Shown here in pieces: positions 58,301 to 64,000 of a stretch of 64,000 nt of DNA; position 1 is the first letter of the stretch; every line of letters starts with the position of its first letter. The stretch is from Bacteroidota bacterium (GTDB lineage Bacteria; Bacteroidota; Bacteroidia; Bacteroidales; Lentimicrobiaceae): positions 1 through 64,000 of the forward strand of contig WSXU01000014.1 in the NCBI GenBank assembly GCA_009773455.1, given 5' to 3'. A program made the translations under genes and the position numbers. Under the pieces are notes generated by a model. The model saw only the letters and a list, made by a program, of their open reading frames with translations, had not been told where the DNA came from and ran no database searches.

Positions 58301-58350
58301 CAGTGGTTGCCTCCATCGGGCGTTATCCAGAGCTTTGATGGAGCCGGCAT
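55336..58350 (-). CDS. T9SS-secreted BNR/beta-helix protein, 3' fragment of a frameshifted gene
   Basis: This frame holds the downstream part of one long gene that begins at 60176. Its first residues (MPAPSKLWITPDGGNHWF) are not a real start: they continue a BNR/sortilin-like blade from the upstream fragment. A few more blades are followed by a right-handed beta-helix region (about residues 240-560; repeated I-x-G-I-x-I and N-N-x-x-G patterns), a helical region (about 640-880), and a T9SS sorting domain (VFPVPAKEYVILNY onward). The C-terminus is intact. The fused length with the 5' fragment would be about 1613 residues, reasonable for this kind of surface protein. Confidence 0.75.
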   Translation of the reverse strand: MPAPSKLWITPDGGNHWFNITPVGNLNLDYAGISDVTFHPENPLKFWLSLDREWDNRRVYMTTDGGSTWQNYSEGLPALPVNTITFVNGAGYDVLLAATDVGVYYRDEQMSRWERFGTGLPLTIVADIKISYTRKKIIAGTFGRGLWETDLCMPLTEGELLINDTVEWSGKRKVLQDVVINPGGKLIVRSVTEMGLDRRIKVMPGAELVIDRGTLTNDCAGMWDGIRLYGSAGYDDPTLPQGKLTLLHGGSIQFADTAVKTIGIDDDGRLIAGSGGGIIYANNAKFINNIHGIEINASKGKNPSVFTLCQFITNKPLPDGSIAGDLVSLKGSRGIRFISCQFENNLPVSGLPYHNRGIGINSFNSSFRVEKLPSLDSVPFGLNADAVFRQLWCGIKASSSSPAFSAEISNVKFDRNLTGVYFAGMNLCRINKCSFNLNSPNVNDSLKPAATGIYMDHSSYFDIYDNVIRGPLGAFVPKSKSIGMVFNRCGNLNNTVYGNSITNTNYAMLAQNSNRSSDGYDGLRILYNWFDGNEYDVCMTNDSTETNNGIALHQGATGDYPAVPAGNRFSYSKLHRDADLHNAGELLYYHYYSGADSTNLKPVNIYGIYPVIIGQAFPSDSAYRPEFFLTGEAEIENEFNHFNDLYNGLDLSFSGKLDGGNTGNLISEINHCSPDQVTDLISRLASLSPYLSPAALIALIENQKIIPNTLIFKILAGNNHFVRNSEVMDAIGKMKPPLENYMLASLAQAYTQYSVSELAVSELNSTRMLRDIMFIKRSLQVMDSINNGIDLVIPFLLDDDRPESHYLAAFLTASRGNATEAGFIFSGIPANFPQVEEEHHNALAGLLGINLSSFPEGKISPNLNQTEYDLLSQLTMVSEAGIYAKSALNHYNQGNYSEPYIFPNVPGTITPPVVPPVIFSGADFTVFPVPAKEYVILNYFSEYGLINGKLQISTISGQLIREVNIEESYGQQIFDVSQLDSGTYLFILIHNGGKIGEQKVIIVR

Positions 58351-58379
58351 AGCCCAGTTGGGATTTTCAAAGGCAGCAG

Positions 58380-60176
58380 CTATGACATTGTTGCAATCAG
58401 TTTCTGTTCGCCGGCAGCGGAGAAGTCAGAGATTTTCTCCCAGGTCACAGCCCCGTCAACCGATTTCCATACATTCCTTACACCGACATACAACGTTTCC
58501 GGATCAACCGGGTCCATGGCAATCGGTTTGTCATTTCTTCCGATTTCAGTTGAATCTGGTATTCCGTAATAGTCAAAAAAACCGCCTCCATCTGTCGATT
58601 TAAGGATAAAAATATGGGGACGGGTTATTTTCGGAGGCACCGAAATCATATAAACAATATCCGGATTACTGTAATCAATCAAGCCTTCGTAGGCATCCGA
58701 TACCTTGGCATTTTTAGTCCAGGTACCTGTTTCAAAGTTATAGAACGACAGGTTGGCATCCTGTGGTCCGGCATACATCATTTCGCTGTTTTCTCCGATT
58801 GCTATGTTGTGAAACTGAGTGATATTCAATCCATTGCGTGTAATATCAACCCACGATTCAGCACCTGTATCCGATTTGCTCACACCACCGTCATTAGCCA
58901 TAAAAAGCAGGTCTTTGCCATTTGTAGGGAAGATGTGCAGATCTCTGACGTCATGGTGGTATTTATGGTCACTGCAATAGATGTACTTTGCTGAATCTCC
59001 TTCAATCCTGTATTTGTAAAGCCAGACACCACCCAGGTAAAACTCATCCGCGTCGGCCGGTGAAAGTCCAAACTCAAGTTTCCAGTAACCGGCCAACGGA
59101 TTATATTCGAGGTATATTCTGGTGTAGGTTGCCCCACCATCCGTTGACTTATATAAATCAAGCCTGGCAGATGGATTGGTGCCCGTAGTATCATAGGTTT
59201 CAGCCATCACATAGAGCATATCCGGATCATCGGCCGGTTTGGCTACTTCTACCCGGCTGATCACATAATTGGTATCGAGTGGAAGATTGGCCGACATTTC
59301 AGTCCAGGTAATTCCGGCATCGGTGCTTTTCAGGAACCTGTTTCCTGTCGCATAAACGATGTCCGGATTTCCCGGATCGGTCTTTATTGCAACCAGTTCG
59401 GCACCGTCATCTACATAAACGGGTTGCCAGTTCTGTGCACTGTCGGCCGATCTGAAAATATACCCTTTAAGTCTGAATTCTGTATTTACCAGGGCAATTA
59501 GTGTGTTTGGCCGATGCGGCAGCAGTGCCAGTTTCCTTACAGTGAAGTTGGACGCCATAGTACTGTTGCTGAGCCCGGTCTGTTCCCACGTAACTCCACC
59601 ATCATTACTCATCATAACGCCGTTTCCGTAGGCACGGCTGAAGCCAAGATGCCCTGTTCCGATATAAATCCTCTTCTTATTGCGCGAATCAACCTGAATA
59701 CTCAAAACTCCGGTTGTCAGGTAGGTGTCAGAAAGTGAGTTCCAGTTTTCTCCTCCGTCTGTTGTCCTGAAAATACCTCCCGTATTGCTTCCTGCATAAA
59801 TGGTTTTGAAATCGCTGGTGTCGATCCAGATTGAACTTACCAGACCCAGTTGGGCCAGCACCGGATGGGTTGTTTTGAAAGGCCCCAGCGGATACCAATG
59901 TGAAAGCTGATAGTTTCCCGGTATTTCCCTGCCGGAAATTTCGTTCCTGCTGTAATTGAGCGCTTTCAGATAGCTGCCCATACTACCTGAACTATCTGTT
60001 CTGGAGGCAGCAAACCATTCTGAACGTATATACTGTTTGCTTTTTAAGGCTGGATGATGAGCCTCGTTACTCTGGGCTGTGATAATGAATGGACAGACAA
60101 TAAACAACAGAGTCACAATAATGTGTAAGGGTTGCCCCCCCCGGGCTTGCCTGTATGTAGATTGATGAGTTTTCAT
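58380..60176 (-). CDS. Secreted BNR/VPS10-like beta-propeller protein, 5' fragment of a frameshifted gene
   Basis: The first 598 codons of the same gene. After a signal peptide (ending PFIITAQS) come repeated BNR/Asp-box blades (FRTTDGGENW, MMSNDGGVTWE, YKSTDGGATY, LKSTDGGGFF, WKSVDGAVTWE), a propeller typical of sortilin-like and sialidase-like surface proteins. The frame stops at 58380 right after QKLIATMS; shifting by one base joins it to IAAAFENPNW of the next fragment, so one base is missing near 58383-58390. The start is followed by eight consecutive G on the coding strand (60135-60142), about codons 12-14, before the signal peptide. Confidence 0.78.
   Translation of the reverse strand: MKTHQSTYRQARGGQPLHIIVTLLFIVCPFIITAQSNEAHHPALKSKQYIRSEWFAASRTDSSGSMGSYLKALNYSRNEISGREIPGNYQLSHWYPLGPFKTTHPVLAQLGLVSSIWIDTSDFKTIYAGSNTGGIFRTTDGGENWNSLSDTYLTTGVLSIQVDSRNKKRIYIGTGHLGFSRAYGNGVMMSNDGGVTWEQTGLSNSTMASNFTVRKLALLPHRPNTLIALVNTEFRLKGYIFRSADSAQNWQPVYVDDGAELVAIKTDPGNPDIVYATGNRFLKSTDAGITWTEMSANLPLDTNYVISRVEVAKPADDPDMLYVMAETYDTTGTNPSARLDLYKSTDGGATYTRIYLEYNPLAGYWKLEFGLSPADADEFYLGGVWLYKYRIEGDSAKYIYCSDHKYHHDVRDLHIFPTNGKDLLFMANDGGVSKSDTGAESWVDITRNGLNITQFHNIAIGENSEMMYAGPQDANLSFYNFETGTWTKNAKVSDAYEGLIDYSNPDIVYMISVPPKITRPHIFILKSTDGGGFFDYYGIPDSTEIGRNDKPIAMDPVDPETLYVGVRNVWKSVDGAVTWEKISDFSAAGEQKLIATMS
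60135..60142 (-). repeat. G8 homopolymer near the start of the BNR gene
   Basis: Eight G on the coding strand between the start codon and the signal peptide. Gain or loss of one base would abolish translation, and no in-frame ATG lies between the tract and the signal peptide. Listed as a candidate slipped-strand site. Confidence 0.6.
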
Positions 60177-60297
60177 GGTAGTTGGTATGTATCAGCGCCA
60201 ATCAATAAATGGGGAAATCTTCCTGATCCGGAGCAAACAGAGATAGATCCGGAACGACCCGGAGCAGGCAAATGTTTCCTTTTCAGAAACATCCATC

Positions 60298-60305
60298 CAA
60301 AGATA
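60298..60305 (-). promoter_or_regulatory. Candidate -7 box for the BNR gene
   Basis: On the minus strand TATCTTTG is an exact TAnnTTTG match, giving a leader of about 115 bases. The -33 element is unclear. Confidence 0.4.
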
Positions 60306-60348
60306 ATTATAAACTCAATCAGAAAATATGGTAACCATCAGGCAGATT

Positions 60349-60377
60349 AGAAAACTGATCTGTCTGATCAGTTTTCT
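60349..60377 (-). terminator. Perfect 12-bp hairpin after the cupin/PepSY operon
   Basis: AGAAAACTGATC and GATCAGTTTTCT flank a TGTCT loop. The stem carries its own A and T runs, so it could end minus-strand transcription of the operon that finishes at 60426. The tail is not T-rich, so an operator role is also possible. Confidence 0.55.
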
Positions 60378-60425
60378 GAAGTTATTGGCACCAATGCTTC
60401 TGTGCCATTTGTTTGCAGACAGAGT

Positions 60426-60743
60426 TTATTTTTTGGTATGATGCAGTTTTATAACCAGTAACTTGAAATCACCGACTGAAATATTTTCAATTCCCCGGTT
60501 TACTCCCGCTTCGATTACAATGCTCTGATCCTTCATAACCAGTATGCGTTCAAGGTCAGATTCAAGCATAGCTTTTCCTTCGAGTATGTAAAAGATCACA
60601 TCGAATGGATTGGTGTGCTTCTCAATCCGTTCACCCGGCTTCAGGTGAAGATGAATAATTTCGACATTGGCATGATTTGCAAGGATATACCCGTCAAGGT
60701 CGAACGGAACCTTAGGCGCCTGGTTCAATCTGGTGATTTTCAT
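60426..60743 (-). CDS. Small cupin-domain protein
   Basis: A 105-residue single-cupin protein. The conserved barrel motifs are HLHLKPGERIEKHTNPFDVIFYILEG (first motif; histidines near residues 32 and 41) and SIVIEAGVNRGIENI (second). The final histidines LHHTKK are not part of the motif. Metal-binding cupins of this size act in regulation or stress responses; no reaction can be assigned. It begins 3 bases after the PepSY gene, so the pair is co-transcribed. Confidence 0.85.
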   Translation of the reverse strand: MKITRLNQAPKVPFDLDGYILANHANVEIIHLHLKPGERIEKHTNPFDVIFYILEGKAMLESDLERILVMKDQSIVIEAGVNRGIENISVGDFKLLVIKLHHTKK

Positions 60744-60746
60744 GGC

Positions 60747-62267
60747 TTATGTTTTTAACTTATTTTTCTTTCTTTTAAATGTCCTGTACCACATCAGAAA
60801 CCCGGTGATCAGAATGAGCAGGGTAGTCAATCCCATCAGGGGTAGATAAAGAATGTATAAATTACCTAAAAATACGGAAAAAATCCTTCCGGTATGTACC
60901 TCAAGACCCACATTCCATAACGACATTGGTGATTTGCGGATATCCTCAGGCATTTCCGGAACCTTTGAGCCGTATATCAGCGGAACCCAGCCTCCGTCAT
61001 AATCAAGAAATGCTTGAGGTCCGTTGCTATTCATGATTATGCCGGAGACTGCTGTTGCACCAAAGGGATTTCCCTGAATTTCAGGTTCAGCTTTTCTGCC
61101 TGTAATCACATCGGTTACAGTTTCTTTTTCCGGATTCCAGCGGAACAGTCCGCTGAATGATCCCACCAGCAGGGTACCGTCGCCGAGAGGTTCAAATACT
61201 GAAATACCCATAACACTAACCGGAGGCTGTACCCTGAATGGCCTGCAGTATTTGTCCTGACCCGGGCCGGCTGCAAAGAAGCCCTCGCTGGTTGACAAAA
61301 TCAGGCGGTTGTTTACTGAATCAGCAACAAAATCCCTGAGTTTATCATGCCAGTGGTTCGTGTTATCAAGAATGGTCCCCGGAACAGGAACAACCCTTGT
61401 TCCTGAAATGGGGATGAGCAGGGGAGGGCGAAGGAACATTCCGCTGACAACCGTAATGACCAGAATCAGAATCGCGTATACTCCGGTAAGATTGTGCCAT
61501 TTGATGGCCGTCCGGTTTGCCCGCTGCAGTTTCTGCCTGAGGTTTTGTGATGTCCTTTTCGCAAATTTAGGGAGGAGGGTATAATAAAACCCGCTGAGGC
61601 TGATAAAAATAAGCAGGAAACCAACCAGATCAACCAGCAGTTTGCCGGCTATCCCCAGCATCTCGCCGCTGTGCAATACCCACAATGTGATAAATAATCC
61701 AACTTTGCCATCGGCACCCTCCGGAACGGGCAGGGGCAATAACCTGAATTCAGGCCTTTCCCCGGGAGACATCAAGTATATATGATCCCTGGTCATGATA
61801 TATATCAGGCCCTGATATTCAGCCAGTTTCACAACCCTCGGATTCTTTCCGGGCAGGCTGAGTTTTACCCATCTGCTGTTCATCCTGTCATACTGCCATA
61901 GCCCGAAAAGAGTTCCGGCCAGCAATTTTTTATCGCTGGTCTGAAGCATGGTAAATACCTTACGTTGATCGATGCCTCTGTTGAATCCCCGGTTAAAATC
62001 TGTAAACCGGCTGAAAGCGGAATCAGTGGCCCAGATGCCTGTGTTGCCATACAACAGATAGAGATTTTCCTCTAAACGTAAATTACCTTTTACTGCTGCA
62101 AGGTTCCAGTTATTATAACGGTATACCGGGGGAAGCAGTTTGCGTGATACATTGACCGGAGAAAAGAACTGACGATGGTTCAGAATTATTCCTGATACAG
62201 AAAATAATATCAGGAATACCCCGATCACCAGCGATGGCCACTTATGGTATTTGCGTAAGGTCTTCAT
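60747..62267 (-). CDS. PepSY-type membrane protein with periplasmic propeller-like loops
   Basis: A 506-residue inner-membrane protein of the PepSY_TM family, which is often linked to iron acquisition or redox. Helices are predicted at about 12-32, 205-228, 262-285 and 465-490. The two periplasmic parts contain beta-propeller-like repeats: KLLAGTLFGLWQYDR and YIMTRDHIYLMSP in the first, RLILSTSEGFFAAGP and LLVGSFSGLFRWNPE in the second. That is uncommon for PepSY proteins. It lies 111 bases after the 109-residue cupin gene and 3 bases before the other cupin. Function unknown; electron transfer across the membrane is a possibility because a related E. coli family carries haem, but no haem motif is seen here. 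Confidence 0.8.
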   Translation of the reverse strand: MKTLRKYHKWPSLVIGVFLILFSVSGIILNHRQFFSPVNVSRKLLPPVYRYNNWNLAAVKGNLRLEENLYLLYGNTGIWATDSAFSRFTDFNRGFNRGIDQRKVFTMLQTSDKKLLAGTLFGLWQYDRMNSRWVKLSLPGKNPRVVKLAEYQGLIYIMTRDHIYLMSPGERPEFRLLPLPVPEGADGKVGLFITLWVLHSGEMLGIAGKLLVDLVGFLLIFISLSGFYYTLLPKFAKRTSQNLRQKLQRANRTAIKWHNLTGVYAILILVITVVSGMFLRPPLLIPISGTRVVPVPGTILDNTNHWHDKLRDFVADSVNNRLILSTSEGFFAAGPGQDKYCRPFRVQPPVSVMGISVFEPLGDGTLLVGSFSGLFRWNPEKETVTDVITGRKAEPEIQGNPFGATAVSGIIMNSNGPQAFLDYDGGWVPLIYGSKVPEMPEDIRKSPMSLWNVGLEVHTGRIFSVFLGNLYILYLPLMGLTTLLILITGFLMWYRTFKRKKNKLKT

Positions 62268-62378
62268 ACCGGATCAGAAGTGAGGGCAGCTTGAGGGAGA
62301 AGGGTTAGTGAATGGCTTGACTGTTTTCAGATGTAGTGATCTGTAATTTCGTACCTCTGTATCTGAGATATCCTTTCG

Positions 62379-62708
62379 TTATGCTTTGATCATCGTCAGA
62401 ACCATCTTGAACCTGGTGATTGAATTCACCGCATGCGGGATATTGGCCGGCATAATGATCACCTGTCCGGCTTTCATGTGATTGGGCTCACCTCCGATCA
62501 CAATTTCAGCCTCGCCTTCAGTTATCTGTATCATGGCATCGAAGGGCGCCGTATGCTCACTGAGTTTCTGACCCAGGTCAAAGGCAAACAGACTGACATT
62601 GCCTGTGCTTTTTTCGAGTACCCTCATGCTGACAATTCCGCCATCGGCATATTCAATCTCCTCACTGAAGGTGAATGCTTTCCTGTTGTTGAATTTGTTC
62701 GGTTCCAT
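62379..62708 (-). CDS. Cupin-domain protein
   Basis: A 109-residue single-cupin protein with the classic pattern LSEHTAPFDAMIQITEGEAEIVIGGEP and AGQVIIMPANIPHAVNSI. The histidines near residues 52 and 93 are the likely metal ligands. Related cupins often sit beside anaerobic or nitrogen-oxide genes in Bacteroidota. It begins 18 bases after the DUF1858-DUF2249 gene and is clearly in the same operon. No enzymatic activity can be assigned. Confidence 0.88.
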   Translation of the reverse strand: MEPNKFNNRKAFTFSEEIEYADGGIVSMRVLEKSTGNVSLFAFDLGQKLSEHTAPFDAMIQITEGEAEIVIGGEPNHMKAGQVIIMPANIPHAVNSITRFKMVLTMIKA

Positions 62709-62726
62709 AATTTCTTATTTTGATTG

Positions 62727-63248
62727 TTATTGTTTAAATGAGAAGTATATAACATGCACCCCCTCGGGGTCTTTGGTGATCCAGTGATCGAAATTCAGGC
62801 TTGATGCCTTGTCGATCAGGGGAGCCGGAAGAAAAGGAGCGGTTAGTTGATATATTTTACCCGATTCCAGCATTTTCAGATCGGCAATCACCTGGTTAAC
62901 GGGATGTTCACCTGCTGCCAGCATAGGACGGGCATCAAGTGTGGTGGCTATCCGGCTTTCGTCGAACCAGCCTGGTTTTTCTGTATTGTACATGAGTGTT
63001 TCGCTTTGGTGAATTAAATCCTGTCCGGTTTCTGCCCTTAGTTTATTGATCAGGTCTTCAATTTTTACATTCCCTATTGCAGCTGCCTGCTGCAGGGTAG
63101 CGATCCTGGCTACGGTTTTCCGCAGTACCGGGTTCTGCAGTTTTTTAAAAGCAGGAACATAGTTAATAAGGACATCTTCAAGTTGAGGATAGGCCTCAAT
63201 CATCTGCAGAACTTTTGTCTTCGGTGTAATTATGAGTTCATTGTTCAT
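62727..63248 (-). CDS. DUF1858-DUF2249 protein
   Basis: A 173-residue protein joining two small domains. DUF1858 (about 5-70; the ITPKTKVLQMIEAYPQLEDVLINY motif) is the N-terminal domain also found in ScdA/Ric di-iron proteins, which repair iron-sulfur centres damaged by nitric oxide. DUF2249 (about 105-173; LDARPMLAAGEHPVNQVI) is often found near nitric-oxide reductases. It therefore probably acts in nitrogen-oxide stress. It starts 12 bases after the PAS/DUF438 gene, so translation is coupled. Confidence 0.85.
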   Translation of the reverse strand: MNNELIITPKTKVLQMIEAYPQLEDVLINYVPAFKKLQNPVLRKTVARIATLQQAAAIGNVKIEDLINKLRAETGQDLIHQSETLMYNTEKPGWFDESRIATTLDARPMLAAGEHPVNQVIADLKMLESGKIYQLTAPFLPAPLIDKASSLNFDHWITKDPEGVHVIYFSFKQ

Positions 63249-63260
63249 GGCTGTTCAGTT

Positions 63261-64000
63261 TCAGGTGTAAGACAAGATGCGTTGTTCCCCTTCGAGTTCA
63301 CGATAGCGGTTTACATTGTGCGACACCTCGAGTGTTCCGAGATAACCACCCTTTTCATCGCGAAGGGCAAAATATTCAATATGAATCATTTTTCCGCCCA
63401 TGTTGATCCAGAACGGTGCCCTGGTCTGACGGCCTGTTTTAAAATCATCAATGATTTTATCAACGATATGGGCACTGGCCGGTGGATGGCAATGCCTGAC
63501 ATCGCGGTTGAGTATCGCTCGGTTGCGCTGAAAGACACGCTCAGCCCCCTGCGAAAAGTATTTTACCCTGTCATCCTTGTCAACAAAGGTCATGTCAATA
63601 GGAAGGGTGTTCAGGATTGCCAGCAACTCTCCGGCAGTAAAACCACCCGATGGCAATTGAATATAATTGCCTTCCTTTTGGGCATCGTCAACACTGGTTT
63701 CTGCAGCCCACGAAGGTTTCCATGTAACTTGCGGATCGTAAAGGCAGAATCCGATTTCGAGCGATTGTTTGCTGATTTCAAACCATTCGGTTTCCGTCAG
63801 TTTGTCCATAGCCATCGGAAAGAGAATCTGTTCTTCTTTCACTGTCATATCATCAATCCCAAAAAGAGTCTGGTTCAGGATTATTTCTGCAGATGCAAGC
63901 AGGTCTTCGCGGGTAATCCCCTCCTGATGAAGTATTTCAATACTTCCTTTGATCAGCTCCCTGATTTCATCGTGTTTTCCCCACATAACTTTTGGTGGTC
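63261..64000 (-). CDS. DUF438/PAS protein, truncated by the window edge
   Basis: A hemerythrin-like DUF438 protein with a C-terminal PAS domain. The visible part starts at MWGKHDEIR, but the codons beyond it (PPKV in the same frame, up to base 64000) are the conserved approach to that motif, so the gene extends past the right edge and the M at 63986 is internal. The di-iron-like motif KEEQILFPMAMDKL, the conserved GGFTAGELLAILNTLPIDMTFVDK, and the PAS domain (about residues 120-235; FSQGAERVFQRN, RDVRHCHPP) are seen. In this family the PAS domain is thought to sense a redox or nitrogen-oxide signal. It is the most upstream gene visible in the operon. Confidence 0.85.
   Translation of the reverse strand, partial: PPKVMWGKHDEIRELIKGSIEILHQEGITREDLLASAEIILNQTLFGIDDMTVKEEQILFPMAMDKLTETEWFEISKQSLEIGFCLYDPQVTWKPSWAAETSVDDAQKEGNYIQLPSGGFTAGELLAILNTLPIDMTFVDKDDRVKYFSQGAERVFQRNRAILNRDVRHCHPPASAHIVDKIIDDFKTGRQTRAPFWINMGGKMIHIEYFALRDEKGGYLGTLEVSHNVNRYRELEGEQRILSYT

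Noticed and set aside
55336-60176. Treating the two long frames as two separate genes
   Set aside because: The second begins in the middle of a BNR blade without a promoter or signal peptide, and joins the first with a one-base shift.

Overview
The window comes from a Bacteroidota chromosome, most likely an environmental Bacteroidales-type organism known from metagenomes. The evidence is a RagA/SusC-SusD pair, four secreted proteins ending in type IX secretion (T9SS) sorting domains, a 288-residue primary sigma factor of the Bacteroidota kind, promoter -7 boxes of the TAnnTTTG type, weak Shine-Dalgarno signals, and many dispersed intergenic repeats. Several genes look damaged, which could be real decay or draft-assembly error.

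Layout. 1-5256: an RND efflux set (TolC-like channel lacking its N-terminal half, membrane fusion protein, inner-membrane pump). 5408-10356, minus strand: a DUF2279 protein, a phosphohexomutase that lacks its sugar-binding loop, MltG, a GNAT acetyltransferase and DapF. 10784-22693, plus strand: housekeeping genes (HtrA protease, primary sigma factor, receiver protein, CTP synthase, YidC, VOC protein, CoA-binding protein, ribosomal protein S1 with a long acidic extension, RNase Z). 22695-30461, minus strand: three histidine kinases in one probable operon, then TcdA. 30699-45373: an accessory region with a lipoprotein, a PNGase F-like N-glycanase, a SusCD pair split by a 125-bp direct repeat, an esterase, small hypothetical proteins, a MITE-like element and a beta-propeller protein. 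45848-47599: an ECF sigma factor with a membrane partner, and a zinc-ribbon protein. 47627-53037: a large FAD/Fe-S dehydrogenase, an inactivated IS200-type transposase that open-reading-frame calling misses, a DUF1338 protein and a lipoate ligase. 53148-55232: the NrfHA nitrite reductase. 55336-60176: a large BNR/beta-helix secreted protein broken by a frameshift and carrying a G8 tract near its start. 60426-64000: a minus-strand operon of a PAS/DUF438 protein (cut by the window edge), a DUF1858-DUF2249 protein, two cupins and a PepSY membrane protein.

How they fit together. NrfHA respires nitrite to ammonium, and the operon at the right edge carries domains usually found with nitric-oxide handling and iron-sulfur repair. 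Together they suggest an anaerobic nitrogen-oxide module. The SusCD pair, N-glycanase and esterase suggest scavenging of glycoproteins or polysaccharides through T9SS export and TonB-dependent uptake. The three kinases have receiver domains but no DNA-binding output partner nearby.

The findings most worth a second look are the PNGase F-like enzyme, the degraded IS200 transposase, the missing loop in the phosphohexomutase, the G8 tract plus frameshift in one gene, the MITE, and the right-edge nitrogen-oxide operon.
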